From Mycothermus thermophilus (taxonomy: Eukaryota; Ascomycota; Sordariomycetes; Sordariales; Chaetomiaceae): a stretch of DNA of 64,000 nucleotides. The DNA is taken from the NCBI GenBank assembly GCA_011316235.1, contig QQBE01000008.1, positions 62,001 through 126,000 of the forward strand. Direction: 5' to 3'. The notes below the pieces were generated by a model. It was not told the origin of the DNA. It saw nothing but the letters and a program-made list of their open reading frames with translations, and did no database searches. The translations under genes and the position numbers were made by a program. Of the stretch, positions 35,779 through 47,522 are shown in pieces; the first letter of the stretch is position 1; every line of letters begins with the position of its first letter.

Positions 35779-37701
35779 ATGACAGATCTCTCCCACGTCC
35801 TCCCCAACTTCCCCGTCGGCCAGTTTGCAAAGCTGCTGCCTGTCCTTGAGCGACACGACATCTCAACCTGCGACCTCTTGACTCTCGAGGCCGCCGACAT
35901 TGGGAAACGCACTCGTCTTCCTTTGCTGGATATCCGCCGTCTGTCTACCGCCATCCTCGATGCCCTTCATGCCGACCTAGGTGTTTCCGACGGTCCCGGC
36001 GACCAGCCAGCCGAGTCAGCTCCGTCCCGGCCCGGTGCGGGTCTCGGTCCGGACTCCGCCTCCGCCTCCGCCTCCGCTTCCGCTTCCGGCTCCCGTCCCG
36101 GTCATGCTCCGGCCCACCCCGGCCTTGGCCCCGGCCGTCTACGCCCTCGGGCCCCGCCTCTTAAAAACACCCCCTCCTCCCTCGCCTCCCAATGGCGCAC
36201 CATCAGCACCCTCGATCCCGCCCTCGACCGTGCTCTCGGTGGCGGCATCCCCGTCGGCAGCATCACCGAAATCACGGGCGAATCCGGTTCTGGCAAGACC
36301 CAATTCTTGCTGACCCTCCTCCTCTCCGTCCAGCTCCCACCCCCTCACGGCCTGGGCCGCCCGGCCCTCTACATCAGCACCGAAGCCCCCCTCTCCACCC
36401 GCCGCCTGGCTCAGATGCTGGCCACCAACCCCTTCCTCCAAACCCTCCCGCCCAACCAGCGCCCGTCGCTGGACCTCATCCTCAGCACGGTAACTCCCGA
36501 CCTCGAAAGCCAGGACCACATCATCAACTTCCAAGTCCCCGTCGAGGTCGAGCGCCGCGGCATCGGCTTGATCGTTCTCGACTCGGTCGCGGCCAACTAC
36601 CGCGCCGAGTTTGACCGTGGCGGCGCTGCTAAGGACAGCAGTCGCCACAGTTCCAACATGGGCGCGCGTGCCGCCGAGCTGCTCAAGCTGGGCATGCACC
36701 TGCGTGTCCTCGCCCAGCGGTACAACCTCGCCGTGGTGGTGTCCAACCAGGTCTCGGACCGGTTCGTCAGCGATAATCTCGCCGTCTCCGGGCTCGGCGG
36801 CGGCGGCGGCTCTGCCGTGTTGGCCCCAACACCAGCCTCCTCTCTCCACCGCCCCCCGCCGCTCCCAGGCCAGGCGTTGCGACAAACCCAAGAATCTCCT
36901 CTCGCATCACGTACCCGCCCTCTTCTCCAGCAGCATTCAACGACAACCACCACAAACCATGACCCAAATCCACGCGAAGAAGACCACTCCTCCCATTCAC
37001 CACCTCCACAACAACAACAAGCCCCACCAACGGTAGCAGCAGCAACAGAAGAAGCAGTACCACCACCACCACCACCACCACCACCACCACCACCACCACC
37101 ACCAAACTCAAACCCCCCAACAGTAGCCCCCTCCCACCCTCTCCACTCCCACCTCCTCAACCTCGACCACCAACAACGCTTCTTCACAGGCTGGGGCGAC
37201 GACGAACCCTCTCTTCTCTACCTCCCCTCCTCACCGTCATTTTCCACTCCTTCCCTAAAAACCCCCTCCCTCGGCCTGGTCTGGACGACCCAGCTCGCCG
37301 CCCGCATCGTCCTCTTTAGGCGGAGACGTGTGGGACGGATATCGCGGTCCGAGTCCGGGTCGGCACAGCTAGTGGCGTCGACGACGACATGGCAAAGGCA
37401 TATGAAAGTCGTGTTCGCCGCGCACGCGCCGGAAAGTGGGCCCGGGCTGAAGGGGGCGGTGGAGTTTGAGGTTTGGAATGGTGGGGTGAGGGCGGTGGAT
37501 GGGGGTAATGGTAGTAGTCGTAGTGGTGGTGAGGAGGGGAGGGGAGGGGAAGGAGAGGAGGGAGATGCAGGGGGAAGGGCGCAATTGGGGTATGGTGAAG
37601 AGCAAGGTGATGATGATGGTGATGATGGGAATGGCGAGGTGGAGGAGGAGGGAGAAGGGAGGAGGAAGAGGTTGAGGGTTGACCATGAGGAGGATGATTA
37701 G
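35779..37701 (+). CDS. RAD57: DNA repair protein RAD57 (Rad51 paralog)
   Basis: A single exon of 640 residues. With Rad55, Rad57 stabilises Rad51 filaments during homologous recombination. The N-terminus (LSHVLPNFPVGQFAKLLPVL...DLLTLEAADIGKRTRL) is the helical domain of the family. The RecA core shows Walker A GESGSGKT at 167-174, LYISTEAPLSTRRLAQM, Walker B LIVLDS at 264-269, and VVVSNQVSDRF. The C-terminal block LGLVWTTQLAARIVLFRR and HMKVVFAAHAP is the end of the fold seen in fungal Rad57. Low-complexity inserts are large: a Ser/Ala repeat (SASASASASASGS) near 93-107, a Thr/Pro/Gln region with about 14 consecutive prolines near 427-441, and a Gly/Glu-rich acidic tail. They make it longer than yeast Rad57 (460 residues). 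There is no intron consensus where the inserts lie that would remove them cleanly. Confidence 0.9.
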   Translation: MTDLSHVLPNFPVGQFAKLLPVLERHDISTCDLLTLEAADIGKRTRLPLLDIRRLSTAILDALHADLGVSDGPGDQPAESAPSRPGAGLGPDSASASASASASGSRPGHAPAHPGLGPGRLRPRAPPLKNTPSSLASQWRTISTLDPALDRALGGGIPVGSITEITGESGSGKTQFLLTLLLSVQLPPPHGLGRPALYISTEAPLSTRRLAQMLATNPFLQTLPPNQRPSLDLILSTVTPDLESQDHIINFQVPVEVERRGIGLIVLDSVAANYRAEFDRGGAAKDSSRHSSNMGARAAELLKLGMHLRVLAQRYNLAVVVSNQVSDRFVSDNLAVSGLGGGGGSAVLAPTPASSLHRPPPLPGQALRQTQESPLASRTRPLLQQHSTTTTTNHDPNPREEDHSSHSPPPQQQQAPPTVAAATEEAVPPPPPPPPPPPPPPPNSNPPTVAPSHPLHSHLLNLDHQQRFFTGWGDDEPSLLYLPSSPSFSTPSLKTPSLGLVWTTQLAARIVLFRRRRVGRISRSESGSAQLVASTTTWQRHMKVVFAAHAPESGPGLKGAVEFEVWNGGVRAVDGGNGSSRSGGEEGRGGEGEEGDAGGRAQLGYGEEQGDDDGDDGNGEVEEEGEGRRKRLRVDHEEDD

Positions 37702-38446
37702 GCTAGGTGGGGAGAGGGTGGATAACAACGGTGCCGGGGTGGTGGTGTTGGAGGACTTGGGGATACTGGACCGCACTTGTGATAGGAAGAGTATTGGGAT
37801 ATTGGTTGTCGGAGTATTGATTGCCGTGGACCCCTCTGGCTGTTGGTAACCGGCATTCTTTCCAGGGTACTTAGGTAAGAGATGGATAGGCGACGGGAGG
37901 TGAGACAAGCCTACACGAGGATGGCGAATAAATTCTATACATCAGACACTTGCAGAAGTTGAGAACTGAAGGAAAATATCTTTTTGTTTCCTCACATCGA
38001 GAACGACGGTGTCGAGGCGCCCGAGATATACAGACTACCTGACAAACAAACAGAACAGACAGACAAACGGAAGAAACGAAAAAAAAGAAAAATCAATCAG
38101 CAGCACAGGTATCACTAACCCCCTAAGTAACCCAGACAAAACAAACGAGAGGACTCCAATCCCCAGCCCGATTCTCCAAACCCCTCTTCTCGTGATTGAT
38201 AAAGACAAGTCCACCAGAGACAACCCGTGTCCGAACATCCAAACGAGCGCCGTAATGTGAGCGAGCGAGCGTGATGATGAAAATGAATCAACCAGGCAGA
38301 GGCAAAAAAAAAAAAAAAAAAAACNCTTCCAACCAACAAACCACTCACCAACCCAAACTCTCGCCATTCATACCCATCTCACATACATATGCTTAGCTTC
38401 CTACCCGAGGTAGTTAACCAAACCCAACCTATAAGGTAGTAGGTAG
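37702..38446. other. Convergent 3' spacer after RAD57
   Basis: This 745-bp spacer has a 20-nt A tract at 38304-38323, directly followed by an ambiguous base at 38325. AGGTAG-type motifs lie near 38408 and 38433-38445. No gene was seen. Confidence 0.65.
38325..38325. other. Ambiguous base (N)
   Basis: An N two bases after a 20-nt poly-A run, an expected homopolymer sequencing problem. It affects no called gene. Confidence 0.95.
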
Positions 38447-39005
38447 TTACTCCAACCCCAACAACCTCAAAGCCTTCCGACTCGGCCCCTCCTCCTCCCC
38501 GTCCATCATCATCATCATCATCGCCCCTCCTCCCCCCAGATCCCCTCTCCCCAACCTTCCCCCTCTCCTCTTCTGCTGCAACAGCATCAACTGCCTCCAC
38601 CTCCTCCTTCTCACCACATACCCAGGCCGTTTCCTCCCATCCACATCCTTCACCACCCCAGCGCCACGACTCCCACCAACACCATTCCCACCACCGCGGC
38701 CACCACTGCCACCGCCGAGGAGCCTAACAGAGTTGAGCCCATGTCGGTAATAATCCATCATGAGCGACTCGTCGTCCTCAAACACCAATTCGTCGACAAA
38801 CTCCGGGTCCAAATCCTCCAGGTCATCGAGATCGTCGAACTCATCCAAATCACCAAGACCATAGGCACCGTCATCGTCATCGTCGTCCAAACCGATGCCT
38901 TCGTCATTGAGGTAGCAATCGCTGCCGACGTATTCCGTGTATTGGTCAAAAGAAGAAGAGGAGGCTTGGCAGGTGCAGCGTGACCGCATCGTGGAGAGTT
39001 GTTGT

Positions 39006-39037
<32 letters not shown>

Positions 39038-41873
39038 TTGGGAACGGGAAAAGGAGGCGGGGGAGGACATGGCGGCCGTGATGTGTAGTTTTGGTGGTGG
39101 TTGCTGGTTGGGGATGTAGTACACCTGCTCCCAGTAGGGGTGGAGTTGGATGCACGGCGGGTCCGAGTAATCCGGGTTGGGGATGTGGTAGTGCGGGGTG
39201 GCGCCTTGGTTGGTGGTTGCGGCGGTGGTGGAGGAGGAGCGGGGAGGAATGTTGCGCGGGTTGATGTGATGGTTGTTGTTGTTGTTGTTGTTGCTATTGC
39301 TGTTGCTGTTGTTGAGATTGTGGTGATGGGGCGGGGGAGGTGGGAGGGGGTGGTAGTGTTGTTGTTGGTGTTGATGTTGTTCTTGGTGGTGGGAGGGCTG
39401 TTCGAAGGAGACCTCGCTTTCCGTCGGGGAGGAGGGTGGGGTGATGACGAGGGTTGAGACGGATACCCGCGAGAGGTCTTTGCTTCGGGCTTGCTTGGGA
39501 AGAGGGCTGGAGATGCGGGATGGGTCACCACCGTCCTCGTTGGAAGAAGGTTGCTGTTGCGGTGGTTGCGAATTATGGCCCTTGCCCTTCTCGGGAGTGA
39601 ATGACTGGGAGGATTGCTTGTAGAGCGGCCGTTCCGGAATGTAGTCATCCGAGATGGAGATGAGGCTCTCGCGGATGGCCGCAACAAACGCCGCCGTTTC
39701 GAGGCTGGTGGCGGACGAAGCGAGGGTGTAGCGGCCTTGGGAGAAGGAGCATGGGCCAGAAAAGGTGCTGGATAGCGCCGGGGCTTGGTGGACGTCGGGA
39801 GAACTGGGGCCGTCGTCGGTCCTCAAAAAGGACGTTGCCGGCGACAAGGTTGCTTGAGATCTTGTCTCATCGCTGTTGATGATGTTGACCACCTTCACGA
39901 GTTCCGTGCCAACAACAGATTGAAGGGCCAAGACTGTCTGGAGATGCTCTGGGGGGTACTCGATCAGGAGCAGGCGGACGTCGGGATGGGTGCTGAGGTA
40001 GGTCTCAATGTGCGGAACGATCAAGGCGGCGAGCAGGGCGCGATCCGCAAAGGGGTTGCTCTGCGTTTGCATGGTCAGGGGCTGTGCGGTGAACGCCTGC
40101 ATGGCGTTGGCGATGAGATATCTTCCAAAGTAGTCAGCCTATGCTCGCACAACTTTCTACTCTGTGCCATTCGACATACCTGATATCCACGCGGCCGCTT
40201 CGCGAAATACTGCCAGCCCTTGACCCCAACTTTTCCAGCTGAGAGACGAGGTCGGCCAGGCGTTCCTTTTTGACACCTCGTTCGGCACCAACTGTGAGGA
40301 TCAAGTCGACTCTGCTCTCGCCATCAGGACCGATCAACAGATTCTCGCGGTTCAGGACCCCCCAGATTTCAGGATCCTCTTCCGCTTTCGCCGTCACGTC
40401 CGTGGCCTGGAAGGGAAGATCCTGAGATGGGAGTCTGGCGGCCAGAAGTGACCGCAAAAGGTTCTGGACCGCGGTGGCCGTATCTTCCTCGTCAACACTG
40501 ATCCTGTGCATGGTCGAAGCTGCGACAGACGCCGCTGCCTCAGGAGGCACGGTCTCTGACGGGTTGGGCGAATGGTTTGGTGTGGGGAGGCCGTGGATTA
40601 TGGCCCTCCGCTTCCACTTTGTGTTATTCTGCATGTCGCCCTCCTCGATCATGCTGGCGCTACTCTCGGGCCTTTCTTTAATAGTCGACGGGCTCGCTTC
40701 TTGTTTGCTGTCCTCTTCTTCCGGCGTATCAGGCCGAGGAAGCGTGACTGCTGAGGCGGCCGCTTCTTTGAGGCGGCCAAAGACGAATTCGTGTAGCTCG
40801 CTGGACGAAGACCGAGGCGCCAGGTACACGACGTAATCCTCAAGACGAGGAAGAGGGGAGTCTCCGGTGTGCTCGTCTGTGCTGGGTGGAATGCTATCCT
40901 CCGAGTTCATGCCTGTTGCCCTCGGGAGCTGCTGGATGCTGGGGGTGGTGCTGACGGCGGTAGGGACTTCCTCGATGGGTGATAGTTGTGTTGGGGTTAG
41001 TGATGGCATCCTCCTGTGGCCTAATGAATCGGGCCCTGCCATGTCGATCGGGGTTGCCCGTGGCGAGGGGATCCGAATCTGCAATGGAGGCTTGCGTGAG
41101 AAATTCGGGGGCGATACCGCTTCTTGCGGTGTATTTTCATCTTCTGGAGGAGATGGCGGTCTCTGCGGCGCCGAAGACTCGCGGCTCTCACTTTTGGTCG
41201 ACGACGTCGATGACCTCGTGCTTCGTGACCGAATGTCGACCAGCTTCACGGTGAGGTCCTGGTCGACGGAGGCCGGCTGCAGGAACTCTGTCTCCTTGTC
41301 AAGGGCTTCCGCCGCCCGCATGGCGCGGATGATGCGGTCTTCGAAGGTATCCTTGCCAGAATCCACGTACGCCCCCTTAGTGTTCCCCTTCGAAGGCGCA
41401 GAGTCCCCATGCTGCCCGCTCTCTTCAAGCTTCCCCGACGCCAGCGCGTCGGTCAACGCGGGAACGAGGGCCGCAACCTCGGCGCTCGCGCGCCTCATGA
41501 AGAGGGCATGCGCCTCCTCGACGCTGCACTCTTCATCATGTTCCATAATAGTTTCCAAACACGCGACGTAGGCCGACATTGTGCCTCCGTGAAGGAACAC
41601 GAGCGGGCGGTTGCCTCTGGATGCTGAACGGTGAAGAAACTCAAGCGCCTCTGCGTGTCGTGCAAGGGCGGCAGCGCAATATTGCCGGATGAGCTCGCGC
41701 TCGTTGCCAGAGGCTGGGAGTTTGGTGCTTTTCAAGTAGCGATCGAGCCTCGGGAGGATGGCGATGTGAGGCGACGCCGGGAGGAGCCGCAACTGAGCCG
41801 AGACAAGCTCGTCCGGCCCGTCAATGGCAACGATGTACCCTCGCCGGTCTACGGGAGGAGTTCGTGGAGTCAT
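38447..41873 (-). CDS. Large conserved fungal protein of unknown function
   Basis: Exons 41873-40180 and 40121-38447 (donor GTATGT, branch CTGAC) join in frame, with SGRVDIR continuing as YLIANAMQAF, to give 1122 residues. The first 120 residues are well ordered (RRGYIVAIDGPDELVSAQLRLLPASPHIAILPRL, RPLVFLHGGTMSAYVACLETIMEHDEE). A second conserved block spans the intron (NRENLLIGPDGESRVDLILTVGAERGVKKERLADLVSQLEKLG, then RALLAALIVPHIETYLSTHPDVRLLLIEYPPEHL). The rest is low complexity: Ser/Pro-rich linkers, His/Asn/Gln runs with poly-Gln near 926-939, and a strongly acidic patch at about 970-1022 (GLDDDDDDG, DEFDDLDDLEDLDPEFVDEL). I recall relatives annotated, misleadingly, as gastric mucin-like protein. 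No catalytic motif is evident. The position of the second block suggests a scaffold, which is inference. Confidence 0.82.
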
Positions 41874-44800
41874 GGTGAGTCAGTGTCCAGCAAACAAACA
41901 GTCTTCTTCAAGCAAGCAAGGGAAACGAAAAACGCAATGGTCGCCACTATGATCAGCGGTTGGAAGATAGAGATCGGCGAGCCACGCGGATCCCGGGCAC
42001 CCCAAGAATAAGAATGAAAAAAGAAAAGTCCCAGGCCGCCCTGAAAGCAACGGGGGATGGTCGTATCACCAACACGGGACCAAGCGATCGGGTACGCAAC
42101 GGTGACCACGAAGGGGTTTGGATGACAGGGGGGAGAATCGAGATCGCCCTTACGTACATGGACCAGTTCCAGGTTGATTTCTCGAGGGACCAGGAATAGC
42201 AGAGAGTGGTGCTGAGCAAGTCTTCTATCAATCTAGGTGAGCCTCAGCAGAGCAGTGGGAAGCGCCAGGGGCAGGCAACGGATGCGAGGGTGAGCAGCGG
42301 CTGCAGGCAGCCTGAGTGCATGCCCGTCGTGTTTGGGAACCCCGTGTTAGATAGAGATTGTGAGAGAGAGCGAAATAGCTGACAGCCGCCGCGAGAGGCA
42401 ACAAGAGAGGAGCCCGCAATACAGTAGGTAGAGCCTAGACTCCCAACTCTCTCCCTCAGCTCTGAATTGCATGCGCCGCCATGTCGCGCAGCCGAGACGA
42501 AGCAGACGGGAAGCTGTGCGTGTGGGACTGGGGAAGGATCAATTTCGCAGCTGGTTGGGAGAGAGAAACAAAGACAAAATGGTCCTGGTTGCGACGTGAG
42601 TTGGATGAAGGGGGCGAGGGGTCCTCTTGAGTAACCACAGTTCCCGGCTGTAAGGCTGCGGAGGGAGTGAGTGACTGGACCATTAACGAGGGCGATGATA
42701 CATGAGATACATGATACCGCGGCGATGGTAGACTGCGGTGCACCCCCTCTCATCCCGTTCCCAAGTTCGGCTAGAGGGTAGTATGTCTTCTTTTCACCCG
42801 TGCCGTGTCGAGCTTGTTTTTTGCCTGTGGACGCAGAGGCGCGAGACAAGAGAGAGAGAGAGAGCCCGAAAGCAGCCGGGAATCCAGAGACTGGCACGGA
42901 TGGTAGCAGGACTAGCAACAGCCGGGCCGAAGCCAACGATTGGTCCTGTCGTGATTCGAAACGACCTTGTGCGATGCGAGAGTCCCAAACCTTGGGAATG
43001 GTACTGACAGGGTGACACTGCTAGTTTGAGATGGAGGCGAACACCACCTCGCCTTGACCCAGATGGCAGCTGTTTTTTGTTTCCTGTCTGTCCCATCTAT
43101 CCGGTCAATTGGGAATCGAGTACGAGTTAGCGCCCAGCGTGCACACAAGATGACAGACACGCCTGCACCGCCGCATCACATCCCCATACCGCCGGCTGAA
43201 GGTGCTGGATAAGTTGGCTCCCCTCCATCATCGGCGTTTGACAGCTCCTCGCCGACCACATACCATACTCCGTAGTGTGCCATGTAAATGGGAACCGGAG
43301 GCCAAGACCGTGTATTGCAGATAGATGGCTCGCTTCTGCGGGACATGGGCAGCCGATGCGATGTTGAAGGCGCAGGGTGCAGCTCTCAATTGCGAGTGCA
43401 GCTGGATATTACTCGTTGCCCCCCTCTCACCCTCTCTCCCCTCCTCCGGTCACAAACTTCACCCGTCCCTCTCATCCCTCTCTGCATTTGCGCCGAGTGG
43501 CAAAGACAGGAGGAGACTAGGAGATGGAGGGATGCATCGAGAAGCTGCGCAAGGGGCTAGCTGACTTTTGCATGTTTCGAATAGTCAGCACTGGTAGCCT
43601 CCGTTGCTGACGGAGCAATTCAGCTGGAATTTGAGGAGAGACAACCGTTGGAGCGTTCCATGAAAAAAAAAAAAAAAACTGGGGGGAGACAAGACAACCC
43701 GGAAGACGGGGACGAAGAGACCGGGCCGGTGTGCGCTGTGTAAGTGACAAACCTGAACCCAACAGGGACCAGGGGTGGAGGAAGACATCCCAAGAAACCC
43801 AAGAACCGGAAAATTTCAAAAATGCACGGAACAAGAAAACGCGTGCTCCGGCCCTGCCCCTTCCATGCTGCTTGCTTTTTGCGGGAGCTGCCGTCCACAA
43901 CGTCCACAACGTCAAACTGGAAGCGTCCTGAGTGGCCAGCACGGCGAGTGTGCCTGCTGCAAAGCTCGCGAAGGTTGTTGATCCTGTGGGGTCGGCTTCC
44001 ACGCTAAGCCAAGAACGGCATTAGCGTAGCAAGTGGTCCCTGGGACCTGCCTGATCTGACGCCAAAAATAGGGCAACGACATGATCAGCTTCGGTCAAGT
44101 TGGCTTTCTTCCTTCCGTCTTGCACTACAAAGTACATCTTCAACCGTTCACCAGAGCCAACCAGAACTACCTGAAGGTCCCTACACTAAGGTACCTAACA
44201 CACCTACTAAATGCAACACCCACGGCGCCATACTCTAGAGGGAACGGAGATGTGAGAGAGTGGCGTCAGCAACCTGTCAACACCAAAACACCAGCGAACT
44301 TTTAACCTGGAGACTTGCCGTGTCTTAGGGTCTTAGGTTCTTCGGCATGCCCTATCCCAGCTAACCAACCAACCAACCAACCCGGAGAGTCAAACCCCGA
44401 CCCCGCGCGGAGAGACGCGAGAGAGCCTGGTTCCGTGGAGGCGGCAGAAAATAATAAATTATCAACAAAGATTCCGCACTATCTTAGTCACCTTAGACCA
44501 ACCAGTCAGGTACACACTTCTCTCTCCATACCTCTCCAAGTCGCCGGATGCCTGGGGATCAATACCGGGAGGCCGTCCTCGGAAGCGATACGACTCTGCC
44601 TCGCCCCGCGCTGCTGCGACGATTGTTGATTGTTGATAAATGGAACAGAAGCCAATCACGCCTTCTATCGCCGCTTCTTGTGTGTTTCTCCGGCACGGCA
44701 TGATGCGGCGCGGCAGTGTCGACAGCAGACTTATTAGGTGCCTAGAGGGAACTCGGGCGGATGGACATAGGTGGCATGTTCCACCTGTTGAGTTGCTGGT

Positions 44801-45505
44801 GGTGTGCTGCTCTGCTGTCTGTATGGCTGCGGATCAGTTAATTACCTGACCTACTTCTTTGACAGCCGGATTAACACTTCCCTCAACACCACCACCTCCG
44901 GCCCTAATTATCCAAGTCGATGGGGGCGACGGGGCTGTCTCAGAAATCTTCAGCTCTGGGCATCATGTGGCCAACCGCATCCACAAGTCTGCCACTCCGG
45001 ATCATGACTTACCTAAGCAGAGCAAGAAGCGCAACAAACGCACCAGACCCCCGACACGCAACCTGGGTACACCGTACTGTGGTAGATTGCAAGTTCCCCA
45101 ATCCTTCAGCGCACCCATAGGTACCCAAGCAAGCCACCCTGGGTGTTTGTTCCCCCCTGGGCCCTGCTGGGGGGACGTCGACAGCAAATCCATGGCTTTC
45201 GGTTTGGAGCTCCCGTGGAACTGGACGGGCGGCCACAGCCGATCGTCGGTCCTGATAATCAAACAGAATCAATCATCAGACCTTTGTGATACCCAAAATA
45301 CCTGACACAACACGACACAACGTGCGTAGAAGTAGACCGGCGAGCCGGGTCGTACCTAAGTCTCATGATCAGCGGCGGACCAGATCATGTTGGGTTGCCA
45401 AGTGCGGACGGGTGTCGATCACATCAAAGTTGAGCAGACGTTGGTAGCTAGCTAGTTCCTACCCGTCAGTAGTGAGGGAGCTTTACACAGTAACAAACCG
45501 TCTCA
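41874..45505. other. Intergenic region upstream of the 38447-41873 gene
   Basis: This 3.6 kb region contains a short GA run near 42858-42870, a poly-A run near 43663-43678, a TACTCCGTA site at 43266-43274, and stop-poor frames on both strands with no domains (the longest, 42244-42936 minus, lacks an ATG at its start). No gene was called. Confidence 0.55.
43266..43274. repeat. TACTCCGTA motif (site 2 of 6)
   Basis: An exact copy of the 9-mer described at 18484-18492. Confidence 0.7.
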
Positions 45506-46933
45506 CTAATCATCATCCTCCATCAACGCCGCCAACTCCGCCTCCTCCTCAGGGCTCAGCAACCCCTCGCCTCCCTTCTTACTCCCTTCCTCCTCCGCAG
45601 CCGGCGGCTTCACCTGCTCCTTCACCGCCGCATCCAACTCCCCCTTCTCCAGCGGCCATGTACGAACCGTCCCGTCAATACCCACGCTGCACACCCTTCT
45701 TGGCCCGAGCACCACAAGTGCCGTCACCTCGTCGTAGTGCCCCTGCAGCGAGCAGTACAGCTTGCCCGACGCCCGGTCCCAGAACTTGACGTCCTCGTCA
45801 CGGCCCGCCGTCACCACCCACCGCTCCGTCACCGCGACGGCGCGCACGTGGTCACCGTGCTGTAGCGTCTCCTCACACGCAAAGTTGCGCGCGCGGGACA
45901 GGCACTTGGCGGTGCCGTCGCCCGAGGCGGTCCAGAGGTCGGGCAAGTCGTCATCGCCGCTGAGGTCGAGAGCGAGGCGGTAGACGGTGGTTTCGTGCTC
46001 GAGGATCTGGCCGCCGGCGCCGCGGCGGGCGGTGGTGGTGGTTTGGTCTGTCGCCTGCTCATCTGTGGCTGCTGTTTCCTCGATCAGCTCCCACCCATCC
46101 AACCTCACCCTCCACCGGCGGATGTGCGGATCGCTGCTGGCGCTGATGACGACCACCTCATCGGGCGTCGACGCGGCGCTATCGACAAGCAAGTCCTGCA
46201 CGCTGAGCATGTTGACCTGCGTGTCCTGCAGCGTGTGCAGGCGCTGCCCCGTCTGCGTGTCCCACACCAGGATCTTCTTGTCGGCGCCACCGCTGATCAG
46301 CAGGTCGCGCCCGCCGACGCGCGTGCATGCCACCGCCTTGACAAAGTCGCTGTGCCCGACAAACCTGCGGCCGGGGGCGCGGGTTGCCAGATCCCATGAC
46401 CAGACGCACTTGTCCCAGGACCCGGCGAATAGGGTGCCATTGTTGGGCCCGCCGACGGCGACGCAGCAGACGGGGGCGGTCGGGCCGCGGTAGGAGACGG
46501 TGGGCTTGTCGGGGTTCTGGGGAGAGGGTTAATCCTTCAGAGCTTTTGATATACTTAAGCGCCGGAGGGAATGGGGAGGAGGGAGTGGCTTGGGAGCTTA
46601 CATCGACGTCGACAAGCCGGACAGCACCGGCCGACTCGGCGACCAGGATGCATGATGTGGGAGATCTGGGATCAGGAATGGCTGCTAGGATTTTTGACTT
46701 GAGCGCAATGGGGTTGCCAAACTTGTTGCCGGCTTTGGCTGCCCGCCGATGCTTCTTTTCGATGTCGGCACTGTGAACGCAGTTAGTGCCATGTAAGCTC
46801 ACAACCTATCAAGTACAACACCATATCAAAGAGAATGGAGTAATAGACCGAAGGAGTGCCTGGACTGCTTGACAGCTTAAATAGCTTCAACTCACTCAGT
46901 CTCAAAAAAGTGTTCCGGGTTGGATGACTGCAT
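45506..46933 (-). CDS. WD40-repeat protein of unknown role
   Basis: Exons 46933-46896, 46770-46602 and 46516-45506 join in frame to 405 residues starting MQSSNPEHFFET. WD repeats are readable in order, for example TLFAGSWDKCVWSWDL, GHSDFVKAVAC..LLISGGADKKILVWDTQTG, VVISASSDPHIRRWRV, LWTASGDGTAKCL, HGDHVRAVAVTERWVVTAGRDEDVKFWDRASG and GHYDEVTALVVLGPRRVCSVGIDGTVRTWPL, enough for one seven-bladed propeller. The conserved N-terminal signature DIEKKHRRAAKAGNKFGNPIALKSKILAAIPDP and the acidic end SPEEEAELAALMEDDD mark a distinct fungal family that I cannot name. It lacks the features I would expect of Trm82, which I considered. Propellers of this kind usually scaffold complexes. The first exon is short (38 nt) but has a clean GTGAGT donor and a CTAAC branch. 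Confidence 0.85.
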
Positions 46934-47522
46934 TTTGACCTCGCAGAGTTGACTAAGGTTGTCTGAGAATCAGCAGCCCCTCGCTCTCAAGCCTTGGGCA
47001 AGGTGATGAACCCCTCGAGCAAGGTGATGAACCTTTTGTATTCAAAACAATAAAATGCTGCCTATTTGGGCTTGTTTAGGCACCTACAAATTGCCCCGTC
47101 CGACGGTGTTGTGTGTTTGGTGTTGACCTCACAAAAGGGGGTCAACCACTCAATGCCAAGCTTTGGCAGCTGGCGGGGCAATTCGGGTTGGGGTTGTCGA
47201 GTGGGGCGGGGCCAGAACGCGAAAAGGACCGCCGTTAATTGGGAAACGCGCTTGACGCGTCCCACCGTTGTTGCGTTCAACACCGCCTGAACATCCCAGA
47301 GCCCCGCGGCATTGGGCCACTTTCCAACATATCCAATTCTCATCAAACTCCGAGACAACATTGAACCGCCTACTCGGAAACGAGCATACTCGAGACGAGG
47401 CCATCCTCCAGGGGAAAAAAATTGCCGTCAATTAATCGAATGGCAAAGTGACAAAGCCAGGTCACCAATCACCGATCGTAGCAGCGGATGCCAAAGTCTC
47501 CCCGTTCTTCTTCACCAACAAC
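46934..47522. promoter_or_regulatory. Shared divergent promoter, WD40 gene / CTF4
   Basis: 589 bp separate the two divergent ATGs. I see an imperfect direct repeat, GCAAGGTGATGAACC, near 46990-47032, and no TATA box. Co-regulation is possible but not shown. Confidence 0.45.

Noticed and set aside
42244..42936. 230-codon minus-strand frame beginning LARLLLVLL-like
   Set aside because: The frame begins with TTG rather than ATG and the signal-peptide-like start is therefore not available; the rest is unstructured.
45506..46933. Trm82 (tRNA m7G methyltransferase subunit) as identity of the WD40 protein
   Set aside because: The propeller and acidic end are compatible, but the conserved N-terminal signature DIEKKHRRAAKAGNKFGNP does not match what I know of Trm82.
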